Shown here piece by piece: positions 1-5,441 of a stretch of DNA of 11,485 bases; within the stretch, counting starts at the first letter, position 1; every line of letters starts with the position of its first letter. The notes under the pieces are model-generated. The model was not told where the DNA came from. It searched no databases and saw only the letters and a list, made by a program, of their open reading frames with translations. The stretch is from Paracoccaceae bacterium (GTDB taxonomy: Bacteria > Pseudomonadota > Alphaproteobacteria > Rhodobacterales > Rhodobacteraceae): the NCBI GenBank assembly GCA_021767525.1, contig JAASTF010000075.1, positions 1 through 11,485 of the forward strand, written 5' to 3'. A program made the position numbers and the translations under genes.

Positions 1-48
1 AGCCTCAGCCTCAGCCTCAGCCTCAGCCTCAGCCTCAGCCTCAGCCTC
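1..48. repeat. Eight tandem copies of hexamer AGCCTC
   Basis: Eight perfect copies of AGCCTC run from base 1, so the true array may be longer beyond the edge. On the minus strand they code (Glu-Ala)n in the MerR-type protein. Because the unit is two codons, gain or loss of copies changes tail length but never the frame. Confidence 0.97.
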
Positions 49-639
49 TGATTTGTATTCGGATGACGGCGTATCGGGCGCGGTGGTGTCCGTTGGCGGG
101 GTCTTGTGGTCGGGCTGGTCCGCCGGGTTTTCCTCTGGCTCTGGCTCTGGCTCTGGCTCTGGTTCGGGCTGGGCGGTGGCGCGGCTGAAACTGACCACGG
201 TATCGTCGGCCGGTTCCGCCTCGGCCGGCGAGACGGTTGCCTGTGCATCGCTATCCGGGGCTGTATCGGGCGCTGTACCGGGGGCAGGGGGCGTGTCTTC
301 GGGCGCGGGTTTTGCCATCTGCGCCGTGGCGTCGTCGCCCGTGGCCGCTGCCTGGCTGACCTCGTCCAGCGGTTGCGACAGGCCCGCCACGTATTTTACA
401 CCCTGCTCGCGCAACACCTTTTGCACGCCCTTTATGGTCATGCCGTCGTCATGCAGCAGCTTCTTGATGCCGCCCAGCAGCAGCATGTCATCGGGCCGGT
501 AATAGCGGCGCCCCCCGGCGCGCTTGACCGGTTTGACCTGCGAAAACTTGCTTTCCCAGAAACGCAGAACATGGGCGGGTTTGTCCAGCCAGTCGGCGAC
601 TTCGCTGATGGTGCGAAACGCGTCGGGGGATTTGGCCAT
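1..639 (-). CDS. MerR-family transcriptional regulator, C-terminus cut by window edge
   Basis: A DNA-binding regulator of the MerR type; its ligand and targets are unknown. The frame stays open from an ATG at 637-639 to base 1, giving 213 visible residues and no stop. Residues about 8-75 form the winged helix-turn-helix: TISEVADWLDKPAHVLRFWE, then the wing GGRRYYRPDD and the MTIKGVQKVLREQGV helix. After about residue 95 the protein becomes a low-complexity Ala/Pro/Glu/Asp/Thr tail, with an E-P repeat coded at 133-162 and an E-A repeat coded at 1-48. No effector-binding domain is seen, so the tail may be a disordered acidic region. The start lies 17 bases after the ihfA stop with a GGGGGA-like ribosome site upstream, so it is probably co-transcribed with ihfA. 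A MerR-like gene next to ihfA is a common alphaproteobacterial arrangement. The family call is firm; the function is unknown. Confidence 0.88.
   Translation of the reverse strand, partial: MAKSPDAFRTISEVADWLDKPAHVLRFWESKFSQVKPVKRAGGRRYYRPDDMLLLGGIKKLLHDDGMTIKGVQKVLREQGVKYVAGLSQPLDEVSQAAATGDDATAQMAKPAPEDTPPAPGTAPDTAPDSDAQATVSPAEAEPADDTVVSFSRATAQPEPEPEPEPEPEENPADQPDHKTPPTDTTAPDTPSSEYKSEAEAEAEAEAEAEAEA
133..162. repeat. Five tandem copies of hexamer CTCTGG
   Basis: Five perfect copies of CTCTGG code alternating Pro-Glu in the same MerR-type tail on the minus strand. This is a second, independent in-frame hexamer array in one gene. Confidence 0.96.
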
Positions 640-656
640 CGCCCGGTCCCCCAGCC

Positions 657-959
657 TTACCGTTTGTTCCCGGCGGCGACGCGGTCTTTCATCAGGTGCG
701 AGGGGCGAAAGGTCAGCACGCGGCGCGGGTTGATCGGCACCTCTTCGCCAGTCTTGGGGTTGCGCCCGACGCGGGCGGCCTTGTCGCGCACCGAGAAGGT
801 CCCGAAGGACGAGATCTTGACCTGCTCGCCCCGCACCAAGGCGTCGGACATGTGATCCAGGACCGACTCGACCAATTGGCTGGCGTCGTTGCGCGACAGG
901 CCCACCTCGCGGTAGATCGCTTCGCTCAGGTCCATGCGCGTTAAGGTTTTACCGGTCAT
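657..959 (-). CDS. ihfA: Integration host factor subunit alpha
   Basis: IHF alpha pairs with IHF beta to form a nucleoid protein that binds specific sites and bends DNA sharply, acting in transcription, replication and recombination. The 100-residue product has the usual family length. It shows the N-terminal helices (MTGKTLTRMDLSEAIYREVG), the VKISSFGTFSVRDK strand region at 47-60, and the DNA-binding arm GRNPKTGEEVPI at 65-76 with the intercalating Pro68. The tail PINPRRVLTFRPSHLMKDRV is typical of the alpha rather than the beta chain. The ATG at 959 is preceded by a GGGGGAAAG ribosome site. It lies 96 bases after fabH and has a good promoter of its own in that gap, so it can be expressed apart from the lipid genes. 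IhfB is not in the window. Confidence 0.97.
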   Translation of the reverse strand: MTGKTLTRMDLSEAIYREVGLSRNDASQLVESVLDHMSDALVRGEQVKISSFGTFSVRDKAARVGRNPKTGEEVPINPRRVLTFRPSHLMKDRVAAGNKR

Positions 960-984
960 CCACTTTCCCCCTGAGGTTTTCGCG

Positions 985-1014
985 ATGATAGGGGCAAGGA
1001 AATTTCCGAGTCAA
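985..1014 (-). promoter_or_regulatory. Sigma70-type promoter for ihfA
   Basis: On the minus strand, TTGACT (1009-1014) and TATCAT (985-990) are separated by 18 bases, and the -10 ends 25 bases before the ihfA ATG. This is the clearest housekeeping promoter in the window. It would make ihfA and the MerR gene a separate transcript within the plsX-fabH cluster. A GAGTC motif (CcrM type GANTC) at 1008-1012 overlaps the -35. Confidence 0.6.
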
Positions 1015-1027
1015 TATCAATGGCTTG
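1015..1027 (+). promoter_or_regulatory. Consensus IHF binding site at the ihfA promoter
   Basis: TATCAATGGCTTG matches the enterobacterial IHF consensus WATCAANNNNTTR at every defined position. It directly abuts the upstream side of the ihfA -35 hexamer. Such an AT-biased match is uncommon by chance in DNA this GC-rich. The position suggests autoregulation by IHF. Confidence 0.5.
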
Positions 1028-1055
1028 GCAAGCGGCGTTTACCCGCCAATACGGC

Positions 1056-2027
1056 CTACCAGCGCAGCACCACGGCGCCCCATGCCAGGCCGCCGCCGAT
1101 CGCCTCGGTGACGATCAGATCGCCGGGCTTGATCTGGCCGCGGGCGCGGCCGACCGACAGGGCCAGGGGGATCGACGCGGCCGAGGTGTTGCCGTGATCC
1201 TGCACCGTGACAACGACGTTTTCCATCGGCAGGTTCATCTTTTTGGCGGTGCCCGCGATGATGCGGATATTGGCCTGGTGCGGCACGATCCAGTCCACAT
1301 CGCCGCTGTTCAGGTCGGCCTTTTCCAATGCGGCCTGGGCGGTTTGGGCCAGCTTTTCGACGGCGTGGCGGAACACTTCCTTGCCTTCCATGCGCAGATG
1401 CCCGGTGGTTCCGGTCGAGACACCGCCATCGACATACAGGATGTCGCGGTGCCGCCCGTCGCTGTGCAGATCGGTCGACAGGATGCCGCGATCTTCGGTG
1501 CTGCCGGCGGCGTCTTGCGCCTCGAGCACCAGTGCGCCCGCGCCGTCGCCGAACAGAACGCACGTGCTGCGGTCGGTCCAGTCCATGATGCGGCTGAAGG
1601 TTTCGGCACCGATCACCAGCACGCGCTTGGCCTGGCCCGACACGATCAGCGCATTGGCGTTGGCCAGCGCAAAGATGAAGCCCGCGCAAACGGCCTGCAC
1701 GTCGAAGGCAAAGCCGCCGGTCATGCCCAGCTTGGCCTGCACCATCGTCGCGGCCGAAGGAAAGGTCAGATCGGCGGTCGAGGTGGCCAGTATGATCGCG
1801 TCCAGCGCATCTGCATCGATACCGGCATCGTCCAGGGCGGCGCGGGCGGCCTTCGCGGCCATGTCCGAGGTGGTTTCGCCTTCGGCTGCGAAATGCCGGC
1901 GTTCGATGCCCGAACGGCTTTTGATCCATGCGTCCGAGGTTTCAAGCGACGCTTCGAATTCGCTGTTCTCGACGACCCGTTCGGGCAGGTAATGCCCCAC
2001 GCCCTGCACCACCGCCCGTATCGTCAT
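1056..2027 (-). CDS. fabH: 3-oxoacyl-[acyl-carrier-protein] synthase III (KAS III)
   Basis: FabH condenses acetyl-CoA (or another short acyl-CoA) with malonyl-ACP and so starts type II fatty acid synthesis in the cytosol. The 323-residue length is normal. The thiolase-fold catalytic triad is complete: Cys114 in DVQAVCAGF, His250 in VPHQANIRI and Asn280 in DHGNTSAASIP. The glycine-rich DRSTCVLFGDGAGA segment lies at 152-165 and the C-terminal GGGLAWGA near 312-319. The ATG at 2027 overlaps the plsX stop by four bases (ATGA), which implies translational coupling, so this start is well supported. The product FabH and the upstream product PlsX act at opposite ends of acyl-ACP use. The call is close to certain; substrate chain preference cannot be read from sequence. 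Confidence 0.97.
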   Translation of the reverse strand: MTIRAVVQGVGHYLPERVVENSEFEASLETSDAWIKSRSGIERRHFAAEGETTSDMAAKAARAALDDAGIDADALDAIILATSTADLTFPSAATMVQAKLGMTGGFAFDVQAVCAGFIFALANANALIVSGQAKRVLVIGAETFSRIMDWTDRSTCVLFGDGAGALVLEAQDAAGSTEDRGILSTDLHSDGRHRDILYVDGGVSTGTTGHLRMEGKEVFRHAVEKLAQTAQAALEKADLNSGDVDWIVPHQANIRIIAGTAKKMNLPMENVVVTVQDHGNTSAASIPLALSVGRARGQIKPGDLIVTEAIGGGLAWGAVVLRW

Positions 2028-3121
2028 TCCGCCTTGTCCTTGTCGTTCGTCATCTCTTGCAATTGCGACGTGGCCGCCGCCACCCGCGCTGCCAACCGTT
2101 CGGAAAAACCGCTTTGTGCCAGCTGAAAGGCCAGCTTGACCGCGGCGGAAACGCCCATCGCATCGGCCGAGCCGTGCGATTTCACGACCGTCCCGTTCAG
2201 CCCCAGGAACACGCCGCCGTTCACGCGGCGGGGATCGATCCGTTTTTTCAGGCGCCGCATCGAGGTCAGCGCCAAAAGCGCCGCGATCCGCGACAGGGGG
2301 CTGTATTTGAACGCCTCTTTCAGCAGGTCACCGATCAGGGTGGCCGTGCCTTCGCCGGTTTTCAAGGCGATATTTCCCGTGAAGCCGTCGGTCACGATCA
2401 CGTCGCAGCGGTCGCCGGGAATATCGCCACCCTCGGCAAAGCCGATAAAGCGGTAATTGCCCTTTTCGGCGTTGGCCGCGATCAGTTCATGCGCCGATTT
2501 CAGCTCGGGGCGGCCCTTGTGTTCTTCGGTGCCGACATTCAGCAACCCGATGCGCGGGGTTTCGATATCCAGGCCGTTGCGCGCGTAAGAGGCGCCCATC
2601 AGCGCGTATTGCAGCAGGTCCTGCGCGTCGGCGCGGATATCGGCGCCCACATCCAGCATCACGTTGAAGCCTTGCGGATTGCGCGAGGGCCACAGAACGG
2701 CGATGGCGGGCCGGTTGACGCCGGGCAGCTTTTTCAGCCGCACCATCGACAGCAGCATAAGCGCGCCGGTGTTGCCGCAGGACACGCAGACCGTTGCTTC
2801 GCCATTGCGGACCGAATCAAGCGCCGACCACATCGAGGTATCCTGCCCATGCCGCATGATGTGGCTGGGCTTGTCCTCCATCCGCACGGTGCTGCTGGCA
2901 TCGCGAATCTCGCAGCGGCCGGCAAGGTGACGGCGCTTGGCGACCAGGCGCTCCAGCTCGTCCTTGGGGCCGTGCAGGATGAACGCGATGTCGGGGTTTT
3001 TCTTGGCCGAACGCGAAATGCCGGCAACAACTGTTGCCGGCCCTCTGTCGCCGCCCATGGCGTCAACGGAAATGACGATGCGACCGCCCTGGCTTCGGGA
3101 CTGATGCTGCGCGTCAGTCAT
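2024..3121 (-). CDS. plsX: Phosphate acyltransferase PlsX
   Basis: PlsX makes acyl-phosphate from acyl-ACP and inorganic phosphate. PlsY then uses acyl-phosphate to acylate glycerol-3-phosphate in the first step of phospholipid synthesis. PlsX is a peripheral membrane enzyme. The 365 residues fit the family. The N-terminal hallmark VISVDAMGGDRGP is at about 16-28, with family segments VCVSCGNTGALM and VTDGFTGNIALKTGEG further on. The ATG at 3121 has AAGGAG upstream with a rather long 11-base spacing, 25 bases after the rpmF stop. The stop is fused to the fabH start. The first 13 residues (MTDAQHQSRSQGG) are a short polar extension before the conserved core. The rpmF-plsX-fabH order is conserved across many proteobacteria. 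Confidence 0.97.
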   Translation of the reverse strand: MTDAQHQSRSQGGRIVISVDAMGGDRGPATVVAGISRSAKKNPDIAFILHGPKDELERLVAKRRHLAGRCEIRDASSTVRMEDKPSHIMRHGQDTSMWSALDSVRNGEATVCVSCGNTGALMLLSMVRLKKLPGVNRPAIAVLWPSRNPQGFNVMLDVGADIRADAQDLLQYALMGASYARNGLDIETPRIGLLNVGTEEHKGRPELKSAHELIAANAEKGNYRFIGFAEGGDIPGDRCDVIVTDGFTGNIALKTGEGTATLIGDLLKEAFKYSPLSRIAALLALTSMRRLKKRIDPRRVNGGVFLGLNGTVVKSHGSADAMGVSAAVKLAFQLAQSGFSERLAARVAAATSQLQEMTNDKDKAE

Positions 3122-3146
3122 GCGGACAGTCGCTCCTTACGTGCGA

Positions 3147-3353
3147 TCAGGCCGCGTCTTCGTCCAGGTCAACCTCATCGACCACGGCGACCACTTCACG
3201 GTCGGCGTAGTGGCCGCAGGCGGCGCAGACGTGGTGCGGGCGCTTCAGCTCGCCGCAGTTCGCGCATTCGTTGGGGTTTGCCGCAACCAGCGCATCATGG
3301 GCGCGACGGTTGTTGCGGCGCGATTTCGATACTTTGTTCTGTTGGACAGCCAT
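3147..3353 (-). CDS. rpmF: 50S ribosomal protein L32
   Basis: L32 is a small protein of the large ribosomal subunit. The 68-residue product starts MAVQQNKVSKSRRNNRRAHD, the standard bacterial L32 N-terminus, which fixes the start at the ATG at 3351-3353. The open frame reaches further upstream, but that part is not L32-like. Four cysteines at 30, 33, 43 and 46 (NECANC, HVCAAC) form the zinc-binding type of L32 rather than the zinc-free paralogue. The acidic tail VVDEVDLDEDAA is usual for this group. A purine-rich AGGAATAAAGG stretch precedes the start. It sits between the DUF177 gene and plsX as in most alphaproteobacteria. Confidence 0.97.
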   Translation of the reverse strand: MAVQQNKVSKSRRNNRRAHDALVAANPNECANCGELKRPHHVCAACGHYADREVVAVVDEVDLDEDAA

Positions 3354-3373
3354 GTCGCAACCTTTATTCCTGT

Positions 3374-3386
3374 GGCGCGAAGCGCC
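3374..3386 (-). other. Small hairpin in the rpmF leader
   Basis: GGCGC-TTC-GCGCC on the minus strand is a perfect five-pair stem with a three-base loop, 20 bases before the rpmF start and touching the ribosome-binding region. A second imperfect stem (CACT/AGTG around a six-base loop, extended by G-C pairs) lies at 3405-3428. Either could affect translation or mRNA stability; neither has a U-tract, so they are not simple terminators. Confidence 0.5.
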
Positions 3387-3474
3387 GTGTTTCACAAGGG
3401 TTCGGGGGCACTTACAAGAGTGTTGCCCGCATGTCCAACCCTGAATCCGATGGAGGCCGGAAAATACTGCGATT

Positions 3475-3512
3475 CCCCGCCGAAGCAAGCGGTTTTTTGC
3501 GGGTCGGCGGGG
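3475..3512. repeat. Nine-base inverted repeat after the DUF177 gene
   Basis: CCCCGCCGA (3475-3483) and TCGGCGGGG (3504-3512) are perfect complements around a 20-base loop, four bases beyond the DUF177 stop. On the minus strand no U-run follows the stem, so if it ends or trims the transcript it is not a textbook intrinsic terminator. It could be an mRNA processing or attenuation element between DUF177 and rpmF. The surrounding gap 3354-3516 shows no open gene. Confidence 0.6.
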
Positions 3513-3516
3513 GCGG

Positions 3517-4059
3517 TCAGTCGTCCTTTTTCAGCGTGTCGCGCAGCGCGGCCAGACCGGCGAAGGGTTTGGTATCTTCGTCGCGCAGGGGCGTTTTGCC
3601 CGGCTCGGTCAGCACGGTTTCTTCCAGCTCGGCCCCCTCGGCGCGAGGATAGAGCGGCAGCGCAAGCGCCAGCGCCTCGGCCATGACGGCGCCCAGGTCG
3701 ATCACGTCGCCCAAAGGTTCGATCGTCTCGTCCTCGGGCATCTCGACCTCTTCAGCGTCGTCGGGTTCGGGCATATGGGTCAGGAACCGGCGGGTCACGG
3801 GCTCGTCCAGGCGGGTGGTGACGGGGGCCAGCGTCACGACGCAGGGCTGCGTGACCGTAGCGCCCAACTGCGCCTCGAGCCGCCAGTCGCGCGACCCCTC
3901 GGCCTGCAGGCTGCCCTTGAACGACAGCTTGCGAAGCCCCGACAGGCCCAGCTGCTGGGCCAAGGCCGCGGTCTGCTGCGGATCGGGCCGCAGATCGAAC
4001 GCGACGGGGCGGTTTGGCGGCAGGTCGGCCACGCGATAGCGGTTTGTGGCGGTGCTCAT
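3517..4059 (-). CDS. DUF177/YceD-family protein (23S rRNA accumulation)
   Basis: This is a YceD-type protein. In E. coli the family is linked to 23S rRNA levels, and in most bacteria its gene lies directly upstream of rpmF, as here. The 180-residue product begins MSTATNRYRVADLPPNRPVAFDLRP. It carries the family core near 55-90 (EGSRDWRLEAQLGATVTQPCVVTLAPV, with one cysteine) and the C-terminal signature LALALPLYPRAEG around 133-145, after an acidic stretch PEPDDAEEVEMPEDE. The ATG at 4059 is chosen because GGAAG lies seven to eight bases upstream and the protein homology begins here; the open frame continues 101 codons upstream without likeness. It is the first gene of the minus-strand cluster and diverges from the BamE gene. 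The molecular function is not settled. Confidence 0.9.
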   Translation of the reverse strand: MSTATNRYRVADLPPNRPVAFDLRPDPQQTAALAQQLGLSGLRKLSFKGSLQAEGSRDWRLEAQLGATVTQPCVVTLAPVTTRLDEPVTRRFLTHMPEPDDAEEVEMPEDETIEPLGDVIDLGAVMAEALALALPLYPRAEGAELEETVLTEPGKTPLRDEDTKPFAGLAALRDTLKKDD

Positions 4060-4082
4060 TGATTTGCTTCCATTCTTGAACC

Positions 4083-4111
4083 CTGACGGTTCCTTCTGTA
4101 ATCGGGATAGA
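4083..4111 (+). promoter_or_regulatory. Possible promoter of the BamE-family gene
   Basis: CTGACG (4083-4088) and GATAGA (4106-4111) are 17 bases apart on the plus strand. The -10 overlaps the -10 proposed for the divergent operon, so the two directions may compete. A CTTGAA at 4075-4080, the core of heat-shock sigma -35 elements, is also present, but no convincing matching -10 is seen. Confidence 0.3.
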
Positions 4112-4132
4112 AGGCACGGGTTGCCATGACAA
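4104..4132 (-). promoter_or_regulatory. Possible promoter of the DUF177-rpmF-plsX-fabH operon
   Basis: On the minus strand TTGTCA (4127-4132) and TATCCC (4104-4109) are 17 bases apart, placing a transcript start near 4097 and a leader of roughly 38 bases. The -35 fits well; the -10 is weak. Confidence 0.35.
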
Positions 4133-4143
4133 GGGGGGCGTCG

Positions 4144-4581
4144 ATGGTCCGCAAATTCGCTGCAATTTTCTGCGTATTGATCGTGGCGGGCTGTTCGTCG
4201 GTCTATCGCAACCACGGATATGTCCCGAACGAGGAAGACCTGGCGCAGATCGTCGTCGGCGTCGACACGCGCGACACCGTGTCCGAAGTGGTCGGCTCGC
4301 CGTCGGCTGCCGGGGTGCTGGACAGCTCGGGTTACTACTATGTCCAAAGCCGGGTGCGCCATTTCGCCTATCGCCGCCCCGAGGTGGTCAGCCGCGAAGT
4401 TCTGGCGATTTCCTTCGATGATGGCGGGGTCGTGCGCAACATCGAACGCTTCGGGCTGGAGGATGGCCGCGTCGTGCCGCTGACGCGCCGCGTGACGGAA
4501 ACCGGGGCGTCGAGCAACACGTTCCTGCGCCAGCTTTTGAACAACCTGGGCAATTTCGCCGCCGACGACTTACTGGATTGA
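4144..4581 (+). CDS. bamE: Outer membrane assembly lipoprotein, BamE/SmpA/OmlA family
   Basis: BamE is a small lipoprotein of the BAM complex that inserts beta-barrel proteins into the outer membrane. The 145-residue product has a lipoprotein signal MVRKFAAIFCVLIVAGC with lipobox Val-Ala-Gly-Cys17. The SmpA/OmlA fold follows, including the repeated-helix opening VPNEEDLAQIVVGVDTRDTVSEVVGSPS and the strands YYYVQSRVRHFAYRRPEVVSREVLAISFDDGGVVRNIERF. An ATG at 4126 adds six residues, but 4144 is preferred because AAGGGGGG ends five bases before it. The N-terminus is then a compact signal peptide. The protein is longer than E. coli BamE through its C-terminal part (about 110-145), which is the usual form in Rhodobacterales. 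It is the first gene of the plus-strand block. Confidence 0.88.
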   Translation: MVRKFAAIFCVLIVAGCSSVYRNHGYVPNEEDLAQIVVGVDTRDTVSEVVGSPSAAGVLDSSGYYYVQSRVRHFAYRRPEVVSREVLAISFDDGGVVRNIERFGLEDGRVVPLTRRVTETGASSNTFLRQLLNNLGNFAADDLLD

Positions 4582-4587
4582 CGCAGG

Positions 4588-4609
4588 CTGTCACCTGACG
4601 GTCACATCT
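4588..4609 (+). promoter_or_regulatory. PHO-box-like direct repeat upstream of olsB
   Basis: CTGTCAC (4588-4594) and CGGTCAC (4599-4605) are direct seven-base repeats with an 11-base period, the geometry of a PhoB box. They match the CTGTCAT half-site at six and five of seven positions. The box starts seven bases after the BamE stop and about 60-80 bases before olsB. Phosphate-controlled ornithine lipid synthesis through PhoB is known in rhizobia, which makes the location meaningful. Confidence 0.45.
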
Positions 4610-4670
4610 TGTGTGCCATGCTGCGGGCGATTACCTTTGTCCCAGCAGGGGGCACCACAGGATGGCCGCC

Positions 4671-5402
4671 ATGACCAGATTGACACGGGGCCGCTATAGC
4701 ACGCGGCTGGCAGACACGCCGGCGGATATCGCCGCTGCGCAAGCCCTGCGACACCTATGTTTCCACGGTGCGCCCGGCCGGGATATCGACCGATTCGACG
4801 ACATCTGCGCGCATATCCTGGTGGAAGAAACCAAAACCGGCCGGCTGGTCTGTTGCTTTCGTTTCCTGCCGCTGGATGGCGGGGCCGAGATCGACCGCAG
4901 CTATTCCGCGCAGTATTACGAACTGTCGCGCCTGCGCGCCTTCAACGGCCCGATGGTCGAGCTGGGTCGATTCTGCATCCACCCGCAGGTGAAAGATCCC
5001 GATATCCTGCGCGTCGCCTGGGGCGCGATGACGGCCTATGTCGACGATAACGGGGTCGAGCTGCTGTTCGGCTGCTCGTCCTTCAAGGGCACCGAGGCGG
5101 GCGAGTATGTCGATGCCTTCACCGTTCTGCGCGACCGCCACCTTGCCCCCAAGCGCTGGCTGCCCCGGGTCAAGGCGCCGCGCGTGTTTCGTTTTGCCCA
5201 GCTGTTGCGGCGCAAGCCCGATCCGAAACTGGCCATGCTGCGGATGCCGCCCTTGTTGCGCACCTATCTTTTGATGGGGGGATGGGTCAGCGATCATGCG
5301 GTGGTCGATGACCAGATGAACACGCTGCACGTGTTCACGGGGTTGGAAATCAACGCCATTCCTCCGGCGCGCAAGAAATTGCTGCGCGCCGTGGCAGGCT
5401 GA
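4671..5402 (+). CDS. olsB: L-ornithine N-alpha-acyltransferase OlsB
   Basis: OlsB transfers a 3-hydroxyacyl chain from acyl-ACP to the alpha-amino group of ornithine, giving lyso-ornithine lipid, a phosphorus-free membrane lipid precursor. From the ATG at 4671 the product is 243 residues. Family segments are clear: the GNAT-like N-terminus RYSTRLADTPADIAAAQALRHLCF, VELGRFCIHP at 96-105, LLFGCSSFKGT at 131-141 and the C-terminal block YLLMGGWVSDHAVVDDQMN at about 199-217. An AGGA eight bases upstream supports 4671; the ATG at 4662 (three residues longer, AGGGGG nine bases upstream) is about equally possible. An upstream ATG-like start at 4611 would add non-homologous residues. Often a second acyltransferase gene, olsA, is beside olsB; here an ABC-F gene follows instead. 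A PHO-box-like repeat precedes the gene. Confidence 0.9.
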   Translation: MTRLTRGRYSTRLADTPADIAAAQALRHLCFHGAPGRDIDRFDDICAHILVEETKTGRLVCCFRFLPLDGGAEIDRSYSAQYYELSRLRAFNGPMVELGRFCIHPQVKDPDILRVAWGAMTAYVDDNGVELLFGCSSFKGTEAGEYVDAFTVLRDRHLAPKRWLPRVKAPRVFRFAQLLRRKPDPKLAMLRMPPLLRTYLLMGGWVSDHAVVDDQMNTLHVFTGLEINAIPPARKKLLRAVAG

Positions 5403-5406
5403 GTGC

Positions 5407-5433
5407 TTGACGGGCGCCAACGGCGGCTATAGC
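5407..5433 (+). promoter_or_regulatory. Possible promoter for the ABC-F gene, giving a leaderless transcript
   Basis: TTGACG (5407-5412) and TATAGC (5428-5433) are 15 bases apart, slightly short. The -10 ends eight bases before the ATG at 5442, so a start of transcription at or near the A of the ATG is expected. No Shine-Dalgarno sequence is visible upstream of the gene, which fits leaderless translation. Confidence 0.35.
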
Positions 5434-5441
5434 TGCGCGGC

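Noticed and set aside
1..48. Repeat array at the left edge as a CRISPR or origin iteron
   Set aside because: Six-base units without spacers, in frame inside a MerR-type coding region, are a simple microsatellite.
1020..2126. Plus-strand open frame of 368 codons over fabH
   Set aside because: Antisense to fabH, no recognisable domain, His/Gln/Gly-rich shadow composition.
3484..3498. Plus-strand terminator formed by CCGC...GCGG followed by six T
   Set aside because: The stem is only four pairs and no plus-strand gene ends here; the larger inverted repeat explains the sequence better.
1928..3652. Plus-strand open frame of 574 codons
   Set aside because: It is the shadow of plsX, rpmF and the DUF177 gene in GC-rich DNA, where stops are rare in antisense frames. 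The sense genes have clear family motifs; this frame has none.
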